Part shown: one piece after another, positions 28,629 to 35,416 of the stretch
How positions within the stretch are numbered: the first letter of the stretch is position 1
Layout: every line of letters begins with the position of its first letter
Program-made: the position numbers and the translations under genes
Notes under the pieces: generated by a model
What the model saw: only the letters and a program-made list of their open reading frames with translations
What the model was told of the DNA's origin: nothing
Database searches by the model: none
Source of the DNA: Parapontixanthobacter aurantiacus
GTDB lineage: Bacteria; Pseudomonadota; Alphaproteobacteria; Sphingomonadales; Sphingomonadaceae
Assembly (NCBI RefSeq): GCF_009827635.1
Contig: NZ_WTYW01000002.1
Location: 310,001 to 374,000 of the forward strand
Length of the DNA stretch: 64,000 nt
Direction: 5' to 3'

Positions 28629-28789
28629 CCTTTTGCCAGGAGATCCTTCAGCGCCGCCTGGTCGAGCATCGAATCGGCCAGCAACCGCTTGAGCTTCGCG
28701 TTCTCGCTCTCGAGCGCTCGCAGGCGTCGAGCCTCGGACACCTCCAGTCCGCCGATGATCTGGTCTTCTGAAAACCTCGTTCTCTTCAT
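28622..28789 (-). pseudogene. OrfA with its helix-turn-helix deleted
   Basis: A 55-residue remnant. [12 protein letters not shown] is joined directly to [15 protein letters not shown]; compared with the 88-residue OrfA at 7.8-8.1 kb, 33 residues (99 bp, in frame) covering the whole helix-turn-helix are missing, while the leucine-zipper part is kept. The frame still runs into the orfB frameshift site, so any fusion protein would lack its DNA-binding domain. Confidence 0.8.
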
Positions 28790-28802
28790 CTCGTCCGTCA
28801 AT

Positions 28803-29564
28803 TTGCACGGGATCAGAACATTGGACGGGAAGGCCATCGCTCTTGTAGGTTGCGGCACGCTTGGAAGCCATCTTGCCAAATTCCTTATGCAGGGTGGCGC
28901 GGGCGCGAGTGCACCCCTGACGCTGATTGATGGTCAGGTGCTTTCTGCCGGCAATATAGGGCGACATTATCTCGGTCATTCGCGGATAGGAGAAACGAAG
29001 GCGAGCGCACTGGCTGAGGAGCTAAAGTCTTTTCACCCCCAATGCGACATCCGAGCCACGGTTGGCGATGCGCTAGCTCAAAAGACGGTGCTGGCTGACG
29101 CAAATCTACTCGTCGACGCGACAGGTGATTGGAACACGCAATATGCGCTGAATGAACTTTTTTATGAGGACGGCATATCGGCTGATGCCATTCTGCATTG
29201 CTGGATAAGCGGTAACGGCGCAGCTGTTCAGGCTTTTCTGAATGTACGCGGCGATGAATGCTGCTTTCGCTGTCTGAGGCCCTCTATGGACGCAGGGCCG
29301 CGTTTCCCAGCTCTCAAACCGGGGGTCGAAGCCAATATGGCCCCTGCGACCTGCGGAGATGGGAACTATATTCCTTACTCCGTTGCTGCGCCTGCCACCG
29401 CTGCCGGATTAGCTTGCGACATGGCGATAGGTTGGGCCAACGATAAGCCGGGGGCGCGGCTTCGCACGATCGTACTCGACCACGAGCGCGGCATCGAGCG
29501 TAAACCAACGTCTCCTTCAGCTCACAAAACGTGCCCATCATGCCTGTCGAGGGATCGGTCATGA
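28803..29564 (+). pseudogene. E1/ThiF-like ubiquitin-activating enzyme fragment, 5' end missing
   Basis: Adenylation domain of an E1/ThiF-family enzyme that activates a ubiquitin-like protein. Seen: the nucleotide-binding [45 protein letters not shown], a TCGDG candidate catalytic-Cys segment, and two CxxC pairs (CFRC and CPSC) for zinc. The gene starts abruptly about 15 bases after the IS remnant: any E2-like or other N-terminal domain has been removed, and no ribosome-binding site is evident. In CBASS type II (Cap2) and related systems such E1 proteins precede a JAB protease, which is exactly what follows here. Confidence 0.8.
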
Positions 29565-30097
29565 TCGAGGGCATTCTTGTCGATCATGCAGCGGCAGAGA
29601 AAATGCTAAAATGTACGCGGCAGCATCGCCCGTTAGAAGCTGGGGGGCTGGTACTAGGGCTGCGCAAGGGTCTTTACCTTCATGTGACTGAGATCACCCG
29701 ACCATTGCCATGGGATCGACAAAGTTCGACGCGCTTCCAGCGCTCACCTAAGGGACACAGAATAGCTGCACTAAGGCGGTGGCGTAAATCCGGCGGAAAG
29801 ATGGACTGGATTGGCGAATGGCACAGCCATCCCGGATTTTCTCTTTCGCCTTCATCCATCGATATACGCAATTGGTATGACATCGTTAGACAGCGCAAAG
29901 CAGAGATGATTTTCCCTATCTGCGACGGTCGAGAAACCACCTTCTACCTTCAGTGTTGGGGTGATCGGGGCAAGGTCTTGCTCCGGCAAGTCGAGAAAGA
30001 TGCGCTTGGCACTTTTTACCTCACCCCTGCTGCTATCAAGCGTCAGCTGCGCGAAACAGGGAACGAGGCTTATGGGCTAACCGTCGAGTTGCCTTAA
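29561..30097 (+). CDS. JAB/MPN metalloprotease (Cap3/BilC-like deubiquitinase)
   Basis: A 178-residue JAMM isopeptidase. The zinc motif is complete: an upstream Glu in LEAGGLVLG and GEWHSHPGFSLSPSSID (HxH, Ser and Asp ligands). In bacterial ubiquitin-like antiphage systems (CBASS type II Cap3, Bil operons, other E1-E2-JAB loci) this protein cleaves the conjugate made by the E1/E2. ATGA overlap with the E1 gene shows they were one operon. With the E1 truncated and no E2, ubiquitin-like protein or CD-NTase visible, the protease is probably an orphan. Which subtype it came from cannot be told. Confidence 0.85.
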   Translation: MIEGILVDHAAAEKMLKCTRQHRPLEAGGLVLGLRKGLYLHVTEITRPLPWDRQSSTRFQRSPKGHRIAALRRWRKSGGKMDWIGEWHSHPGFSLSPSSIDIRNWYDIVRQRKAEMIFPICDGRETTFYLQCWGDRGKVLLRQVEKDALGTFYLTPAAIKRQLRETGNEAYGLTVELP

Positions 30098-30160
30098 CCT
30101 AACAGGCGAGCGCAACCACACTTTGCCCTGCTTCTGCGAACATCCGATTCGTGCACGAGC

Positions 30161-30358
30161 ATTACCCCGAGGGAATGCGCAAGGCTGATGGGTTTTCCCG
30201 ACACATTCCGGATCCCTGTTTCCGATACGCAGGCGTATAAGCAGTTCGGTAACTCGGTGGCAGTGCCGGTGTTTAGCGAGGTCGCAAGGATCATGCGTCC
30301 GCATATAACCCGGGAAGCAGCCCCGAACGATGAGGTGGCTGTCCGGGAGTATGCCTGA
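30161..30358 (+). pseudogene. C-terminal tail of a C5-cytosine methyltransferase
   Basis: An open frame of 65 codons gives [20 protein letters not shown], then [18 protein letters not shown]: motifs IX-X of a Dcm-type methyltransferase. Everything upstream of motif IX is absent; the preceding sequence to the JAB stop shows no methyltransferase motifs. The stop overlaps the vsr start by 8 bp (ATGCCTGA), the natural arrangement of M-vsr operons, so the tail was carried along with vsr. Confidence 0.75.
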
Positions 30359-30800
30359 CGTCCATGATCCCACGACAAGAAGCCGTAACATGGCGGCTAT
30401 AAGGGGAAGGGACACGAAGCCTGAACTTCAGATTCGAAGTGGCCTTCACCGGCTAGGTTATCGCTTCAGGGTCAACCGGAAGGATCTGCCCGGCAAGCCC
30501 GACATCGTACTCAGCCGGTTTCATGCGGTTATCTTTGTGCACGGCTGCTTCTGGCATGGTCATGACTGCCATTTGTTCCGGCTTCCAGAGACACGCACCG
30601 AATTCTGGGCGGCGAAGATCGGCGCCAATCAAGAGCGGGACAAGGTTGTCAGATCAGCGCTGCTTTCGGAAGGATGGCGCATTGCCACCGTCTGGGAATG
30701 CGCGCTCAAGGGAAAGAATAGGATTGAACCGACAGCACTTCTGACGCGGCTGACATCTTGGCTCAGGGGTGATGAGCTATCGCTCGAAATCAGAGGCTAG
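30351..30800 (+). CDS. vsr: Very short patch repair endonuclease Vsr
   Basis: A 149-residue Vsr nuclease, which nicks T:G mismatches arising from deamination of 5-methylcytosine at a methyltransferase's sites. Seen: [19 protein letters not shown], the nuclease strand [20 protein letters not shown] and the zinc/active-site [11 protein letters not shown], plus [10 protein letters not shown]. The ATG at 30351 is chosen for family length and its coupling to the methyltransferase tail. The gene seems intact although its cognate methyltransferase is a stump. Confidence 0.92.
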   Translation: MPDVHDPTTRSRNMAAIRGRDTKPELQIRSGLHRLGYRFRVNRKDLPGKPDIVLSRFHAVIFVHGCFWHGHDCHLFRLPETRTEFWAAKIGANQERDKVVRSALLSEGWRIATVWECALKGKNRIEPTALLTRLTSWLRGDELSLEIRG

Positions 30801-30824
30801 GATGTAGAATCCATGTGCGCCTCG

Positions 30825-31472
30825 TCAATGCACCCGCCGGAAGCCACGGAGCCGGATCCTTCCGGCAGGTAACTGAGGGTCCGGATAAATGATCGGGCTC
30901 ACGACGGGAGCTTTGCTGATGGATCTTTTCGAGCGCCTGTCGGTCGGATAGCCGCTCAGCACTGCCCAGATCGTTGGTGCTGCTTTGCCGATGTCGCGCA
31001 CCGTCAGTCGCCATTTCCAGGCAAGATTCTCCGAGAATTCTCCGTAGTTGTCCCGGGCACTTTCGTAGCTGGCCCGGGCTTCGTCCCAGTATTCCAGCCA
31101 GAGGTCATCCAGCCATACAGGCAGCTTGCTGAAATCGTGACCGATCAGCACTCCATTCAGAAAACTCAGAAACACCGTTTCTTCGCGTTTGACCGTGGGC
31201 AGATGGGTATCGAGGGCGTCGGCGACAGCCTGCAGTGTCATCTGGCTCCCAAGAGTGCGGCTCGTCCTGAGACGGTAAATTTCGGACGCCCGCTTCGTAA
31301 CGCGGCACACAGATAGCAAGTCACAGACGGTGTCACGAAGTGTGGCGACGAACTCAGCGGCATTGACCGTTGGCGAGGCTGGCAGACAGCTCAGTGCGTT
31401 GGCTGTCCGGTATGACCGCCAATCGATCAGACCATCATCACGGAGGCAGGAGGCCAGCTGATTTGCATGCAT
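30825..31472 (-). CDS. Hypothetical protein
   Basis: A 215-residue protein I do not recognise. It is mixed helical, with Trp-rich segments (LPVWLDDLWLEYWDEARASY, WKWRLTVRDIGKAAPTIWAV) and no signal peptide or membrane helix. ATG at 31472 is preferred: GAGG lies 8 bp upstream and an in-frame TTG further up is weak. It converges on vsr (stops 24 bp apart) and lies just inside a dead integrase start, so it belongs to an old island. Confidence 0.6.
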   Translation of the reverse strand: MHANQLASCLRDDGLIDWRSYRTANALSCLPASPTVNAAEFVATLRDTVCDLLSVCRVTKRASEIYRLRTSRTLGSQMTLQAVADALDTHLPTVKREETVFLSFLNGVLIGHDFSKLPVWLDDLWLEYWDEARASYESARDNYGEFSENLAWKWRLTVRDIGKAAPTIWAVLSGYPTDRRSKRSISKAPVVSPIIYPDPQLPAGRIRLRGFRRVH

Positions 31473-31545
31473 CGCAGCCACCTCGGCCGCCTTTCCTCCC
31501 CTTGCCCCTAGGCTGCCGGCGCGCAACCTCGCGACGATATCCCCT

Positions 31546-31596
31546 ACAGTTATCCTTGGGCTTGAGTGCGCGGAGACGAGTATCTGTCAGCGGCAT
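31546..31596 (-). pseudogene. Integrase N-terminal stub
   Basis: Minus-strand ATG at 31596 begins MPLTDTRLRALKPKDNC, the diagnostic start of P4-type tyrosine integrases (compare the intact integrase at 47.2-48.4 kb: MALTTQQVRGFKPKDKPYKK). After 17 codons similarity ends and the frame soon stops. TGGGGGCCT lies immediately upstream (31598-31606), as it does before the intact integrase. The stub sits 163 bp from the left attachment repeat, nearly the same spacing as in the intact copy. Confidence 0.7.
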
Positions 31597-31758
31597 GTGG
31601 GGGCCTTTTCATCTGGGCCTTTGCGAAACGGCCTCAAAAGGCCCACAAAAGTGTCTGGAACCCCCGAGAACAGGCGGGACGATCCGGAACGATCCAAGGG
31701 CCAAATCCCTAGGATTTCTGCGGGTTTTATAGATTATTTGGGAGAACGTGAGAAGAAC

Positions 31759-31784
31759 AAATGGTGCCCAGAAGAGGACTCGAA
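31759..31784. repeat. Left attachment repeat of the genomic island (attL)
   Basis: 26 bases beginning AAATGGTGCCCAGAAGAG are identical to 48600-48625, which covers the 3' end and T-arm of the tRNA-Leu gene. No other part of a tRNA is present here, so this is the duplicated attachment core left by site-specific integration. Confidence 0.88.
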
Positions 31785-32147
31785 AGAGAACGAAAATGGC
31801 AGAATTCTGGGACAAAAGAGCCTTGGGGGCCTCAAAAAGAGCCCCCACTAGAGCCCCCAATTTTTCATCCCTTCAGAAGGTTCGGTTCCCGGATTCGGGT
31901 GTTTTCGACCTCTCGGCGAAGGTGTTGCATAGCATATCTGTGTTCAGAGGGCGCTGCTTTTCATCGTGCTCGTTTTGTACGACGTCCGGGAAAAGATTGA
32001 CTCCGGTTACCGAAGTGCCGATGCGGTACCTTCACATTTCGGTCTGCGTTGCGTCATAAGGCCTGTCATCGATGCAGCCCTCACGAGTTTGTGCGAGCGG
32101 ACGCTACTTCAGGCGACGGCCCGCCTCAGCAATTGCTGGATATCCGA
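31785..32147. other. Left end of island, no gene; integrase arm-type repeats
   Basis: 363 bp without a credible gene. It contains TGGGGGCCTCA (31824-31834), identical to 48428-48438, and AGCCCCCA twice (31840-31847, 31852-31859), also present at 48471-48478. A segment AAAATGGCAGAATTC (near 31794) also recurs at the right end (near 48546). Taken together these look like integrase-binding sites at the two island ends. Confidence 0.6.
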
Positions 32148-32570
32148 TCAGTCGGCGCGGAATGCATCACCTTTCGTTGCCCGCGCGATAGCAAGTTCGA
32201 CGATGCGCTCGATGATCCTTTCGTCGTCCTTCCATTTCATGACGAGCTTCCCAGGGTCCATGCCGTATTCGGCGACTACATCGAGCAGGCGATCATGATC
32301 GAGTTCGGCGAGACCTGACCTGAGCGAAGCCTCGCTTTCCCGCGCGAGCGCCACAGGATCCAAGACTGCTGGAGTACGTCTCCCTCGATGGCTTGACACT
32401 GCACCGGTGGCGGACGCCCCCTTGTCCTTTGACTTGCGCACGGAGCTCTTCAAGGGAACCTTTTTTATGTCGCCCAAGAGCTCTTCGATCTGGGCGGCAA
32501 ATTCGGGATTGCTGTCGGCCTCGCTCGCGATGAGTGTCGCTAGTCGCGTCAATCGTGTCTTGAGCTTCAT
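32148..32570 (-). CDS. Hypothetical protein coupled to ParA
   Basis: A 140-residue basic/acidic helical protein (MKLKTRLTRLATLIASEADS at the start; MDPGKLVMKWKDDERIIERI near the end). Not recognised. Its ATG overlaps the ParA stop by 4 bp, so it takes the place of a ParB-like partner. It has a low-complexity Lys/Ser linker (residues 38-65), as some DNA-binding partition partners do; a centromere-binding role is only inferred from position. Confidence 0.75.
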   Translation of the reverse strand: MKLKTRLTRLATLIASEADSNPEFAAQIEELLGDIKKVPLKSSVRKSKDKGASATGAVSSHRGRRTPAVLDPVALARESEASLRSGLAELDHDRLLDVVAEYGMDPGKLVMKWKDDERIIERIVELAIARATKGDAFRAD

Positions 32571-33613
32571 AGGTCCTCCAGCGTCTCGATGAGTTCCGCA
32601 GCGAGATCAATATATCTCTCAGCCAGATCTCCGTAGCCGTACTTCTGCTTGAGCGTTCTTTCGCTTGGCTGGTTCTCGGCGGCTGCCGCGATCTGGTTCG
32701 CCTGTCGGATCACGGTGTCGAAAACCGGTGGATCTCCACGACCACGGAGGTCGCGGGAGACGTTGTAGTGGATCGTACTGTTTTCTTGGTACTTGGTGAT
32801 CACGATACCAAGGGGTTCGATGTCCTCGCCGACGTCCTTGGAGAAGTTGCCGACGCGCTTCACAATCTGTGGGATGCCATATGTCGATAGAACGTCTGGC
32901 ACGGTAGGGATGATATAGCCCTCTGAGATACGAAGGCCATTGAGCGTAATGATGCCGAGGTTCGGTGGGCAGTCGATCAGGACAATATCGTAGTCGTCTA
33001 GAATCGGCTTTACCGCGAGCCGGAGCAGGTCGATTGGGGTCTGGGCATAGAACTGGCCAGAAGGCGCGCCTGCAAGCCGGTCCTGGACGTCAATCAAATC
33101 CAAGCTCGAAGGGAGGAGGTCAATCGTGTTCGCGCCCTTAACATCGGATACCCCCTTCTGGAGCGTCTTGTCGAGATCGAACGTACGGTTCGTCGGGTCA
33201 AGTGCGTCCTTGAACAATGTGGCGAGCGTGTAGCCCTTCTTATTCAGAGACTTCCATTTGTTCTCCCCGATCAGCATGGTGGTAGCGTTCGTCTGGGGGT
33301 CGAGATCGATCACCAATACCTTCTTCCCGTGCTGGGAGGAGAGCGTCTCGGCCAGGGCGACCGTTGTCGTGGTCTTTGCGACCCCGCCCTTCAGATTAAT
33401 CAAAGAGACAATACGGGCCATGGGAATCTTCCTTTTGCGTAGCCAAGCTCTGACAGGACCGACCTTGAAAACAGGGCCAGCTTTGAGTTCAACCAGCGGT
33501 TGGGGAAAGTCTCGGTAACGAGTTCGCCAATTGGCAACAGCCTGTCGGGAGACGCCAGCCATCGCGGCGATCTCATTTAGTCCGACAAGCTCCGGCTCAT
33601 CCCTTCGAATCAA
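32567..33613 (-). CDS. ParA-family partition ATPase with N-terminal HTH
   Basis: A 348-residue ParA with a DNA-binding extension: LNEIAAMAGVSRQAVANWR (MerR/AlpA-like HTH, residues 12-32), then deviant Walker A LKGGVAKTTT, A' motif VLVIDLDPQTNATT and Walker B DIVLIDCPPNLG. ParA proteins with such an N-terminus usually autoregulate. The TTG start at 33613 is used because the HTH would be lost with later ATGs and AGGA precedes it; a palindrome overlaps this site. Probably stabilises the island or an excised circular form. Confidence 0.88.
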   Translation of the reverse strand: MIRRDEPELVGLNEIAAMAGVSRQAVANWRTRYRDFPQPLVELKAGPVFKVGPVRAWLRKRKIPMARIVSLINLKGGVAKTTTTVALAETLSSQHGKKVLVIDLDPQTNATTMLIGENKWKSLNKKGYTLATLFKDALDPTNRTFDLDKTLQKGVSDVKGANTIDLLPSSLDLIDVQDRLAGAPSGQFYAQTPIDLLRLAVKPILDDYDIVLIDCPPNLGIITLNGLRISEGYIIPTVPDVLSTYGIPQIVKRVGNFSKDVGEDIEPLGIVITKYQENSTIHYNVSRDLRGRGDPPVFDTVIRQANQIAAAAENQPSERTLKQKYGYGDLAERYIDLAAELIETLEDL

Positions 33614-33618
33614 ATTAA

Positions 33619-33649
33619 CAGTTCCTGTGAACGCTGATCACAGAAACTG
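33619..33649. promoter_or_regulatory. Inverted repeat overlapping the ParA translation start, candidate autoregulatory operator
   Basis: CAGTTCCTGTGA (33619-33630) and TCACAGAAACTG (33638-33649) form a 12-bp inverted repeat with one mismatch and a 7-bp spacer. It lies immediately 5' of the ParA start on the minus strand and covers its ribosome-binding site. A further GTTCAC half-like site follows at 33658-33663. Confidence 0.6.
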
Positions 33650-33761
33650 TGTACGATGTTCACATCGCTTGTCAACGTCGTTTATGCGAAGAGTGTGCAT
33701 TGGGCCGTCAGTGCAGGACAGCAGAATAGATATTGGATGGGCTTTAAATCCGTACCTAGGA

Positions 33762-34742
33762 CTATTCCCGGTGCCTCAGCCATTCATCCCAGAACGGCAT
33801 CAGCTCGCTCGGCAGGTCATCCACAAACGCTCCATCCAGTGGGTAGTGCGGCATTGCCTCAGATATCGCGTCGAGCAACGCAGCGCCTTGGACTAAATCC
33901 TTGCGGCGTTTGAGCGGGTTCCGTTTTGCCTGCGCACCAAGCCATAGCTTGTGAAGGGCAAACCACCGAGGGTCAGGCGCGACGATACGGGCCGGGGTGC
34001 CGTCGCGGCAAGGAACGACTTGGTCCACCCGGCGACCGGGCAAGAGCCATTCCTGTTCGGGTAGAGGAACGGGGCGTGGCCGATCCTTTCCGGCGAGCGT
34101 TTCGGCACGCGATGGTGCGACCAGCAATTCGACTTCATAGGCCTTTGCATTGCGCGCCTGAAATTCCCGTTCACTATTGATCGTGAAAGTCGGATCGACC
34201 GCTTTGAGCATGTCCCAAAGCTGCGTTCCGTCTTCAGGTTCGTCAGCCGTCCACGCGAGATCGAAGTCCTCTGTTTCGTCCGGCACATCACGGAAAGTTC
34301 CCGCCGCTTCGAGCGCGTAAGCGGCCATTGCGTTTGTCCCGACCACAAGCAGATGGCTGCCGAGAAGAGAGCGCTTGTCTGCCTCCCGAAGGATTGGACC
34401 TGCGTCCGCCGAAAGGAGCGGCAAGCGTAACGCGCGGGCAATCCGGCTGCTCTCGCCAAGGGCATTCCGCGCACCGTCCCGGCGTTCCTTCAAAGCGCTC
34501 TTTGCCGCCTTGTATTCCTCAAGCTGTGATTGCTTTTCGTCGTCCCAGGCACCGAGACTTTTGCCGTTCCCGCTCCGATCGAAGATCTCATAGAGATACT
34601 CGTAATCGCCGACCTTCTTGCGCCTCAGGTCGTATGGCATCGTATAGAGTTCGCGCTCGGCCTCGATCCACGCGCCATAGCGCTGGCGCATGTTGATTAG
34701 CGCGCGCTCCTGCTCGGCAGAGAAAGGTTGGATCACAGCCAT
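33762..34742 (-). CDS. Nucleotidyltransferase-fold protein (GSU2403-like)
   Basis: A 326-residue protein. The central region has the pol-beta-type nucleotidyltransferase pattern: a glycine/serine motif in LLGSHLLVVGTNAMAAYALE followed by the metal-binding acids in TEDFDLAW. I recall the family as NTP_transf_8/GSU2403-like, often found in mobile elements and compared with AbiEii-type toxins. The N-terminal 110 residues are helical and charged. No small antitoxin-like partner is adjacent; the ParA pair is the only neighbour on this strand. Function unknown, possibly a toxin or defence effector (inference). Confidence 0.72.
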   Translation of the reverse strand: MAVIQPFSAEQERALINMRQRYGAWIEAERELYTMPYDLRRKKVGDYEYLYEIFDRSGNGKSLGAWDDEKQSQLEEYKAAKSALKERRDGARNALGESSRIARALRLPLLSADAGPILREADKRSLLGSHLLVVGTNAMAAYALEAAGTFRDVPDETEDFDLAWTADEPEDGTQLWDMLKAVDPTFTINSEREFQARNAKAYEVELLVAPSRAETLAGKDRPRPVPLPEQEWLLPGRRVDQVVPCRDGTPARIVAPDPRWFALHKLWLGAQAKRNPLKRRKDLVQGAALLDAISEAMPHYPLDGAFVDDLPSELMPFWDEWLRHRE

Positions 34743-34749
34743 CGCTGCG

Positions 34750-34793
34750 ATTTATCCCACAAATATGCAATTTTCAATAAACGCGGGATAAAT
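34750..34793. promoter_or_regulatory. Inverted repeat upstream of the nucleotidyltransferase-like gene
   Basis: ATTTATCCC (34750-34758) and GGGATAAAT (34785-34793) are perfect 9-bp arms separated by 26 bp, starting 8 bp upstream of the gene's start codon. The arms are 35 bp apart start to start, so two protein-binding half-sites or a hairpin near the 5' end of the message are both possible. Confidence 0.45.
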
Positions 34794-35233
34794 GCGTTTG
34801 AATCCGAGCAACGTGTAAAGATTATCGCATTTTCTTTGCACGTCCGCATCAACATGCAAAGCGAAAGCGCGTTTGCCTGTCATATCGGCTCAAACTGCGA
34901 TTCGCGCGAAAACCGATCTTCCGCTGCACCCGAACCGTAGAATTGGACCCTCATTGCACCGGCGCGCGCACTGGCGGGAAAGATTCTTTTCGTCCCAGAG
35001 CGTCCATTGCGATCCGCTAGCGTCCGCCGCTCGACATGCTACGGTGTTTGATCTCTTTTTGTTCTTTCCTACACCCTTGCGATTCGCATAGCCTTGCTCG
35101 CGTCACCCAAGCCTACGGTGGCGCTGAGTTGAATATCTGATCGCACGGTCCGCAACGGCATTTGAGAACCAACCCAACGTCGCGAGGGGACAAGCGGCAA
35201 CGGTGACAGAACCTTGAAGCAAAGGAATCTGTC
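34794..35233. other. Non-coding region before the relaxase operon, possible oriT zone
   Basis: 440 bp without a real gene. MobF relaxases commonly act at an oriT beside their gene, so this stretch is the best candidate on the island. Short imperfect repeats occur (for example GCAAA near 34856 pairing with TTTGC near 34872), but I cannot identify a nic site. It must also hold the promoter for the 60-codon gene and relaxase. Confidence 0.35.
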
Positions 35234-35416
35234 ATGTCGAATATCGAATTACTCACCTGCCATGAGGTCATGCGCCTCACCGCCGATCATATCACCCGGC
35301 GTGGCGAGCCGCGTCAGCCCGGTTACGTGCATGGCGATCCGGCGGGCACGCTGTGGAGCCGGGTCAGCGAGATCGCCAAAGGTGCTGAGCCCGACGCGAA
35401 GCCCGGACCCGTCTGA
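35234..35416 (+). CDS. Small protein translationally coupled to the relaxase
   Basis: A 60-residue protein (begins MSNIELLTCHEVMRLTADHI). Not recognised. AAGGA lies 8 bp before the ATG, and its stop overlaps the relaxase start in a TGATG junction, strong signs of a real, coupled gene. It could be a relaxosome accessory factor, judged only from position. Confidence 0.6.
   Translation: MSNIELLTCHEVMRLTADHITRRGEPRQPGYVHGDPAGTLWSRVSEIAKGAEPDAKPGPV

Larger units (their letters stand above)
27684..28800 (-). mobile_element. Defective IS3-family (IS407-like) element, right end lost
   Basis: The left end TGACGTGACCCCCTGA (27684-27699) is a close relative of the ends of the element at 6.9 kb. No matching inverted repeat is found on the right; the element stops shortly after the orfA start codon (28789), where the sequence passes into an E1-like gene. 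So the right terminus and the 5' part of the neighbouring gene were lost together, as in an IS-adjacent deletion. The exact junction (about 28790-28803) is uncertain. Confidence 0.8.

Noticed and set aside
31759-31784. Possible second tRNA gene
   Set aside because: Only 26 bases of the tRNA-Leu 3' end are present; no anticodon arm or 5' half, so it is an attachment repeat.
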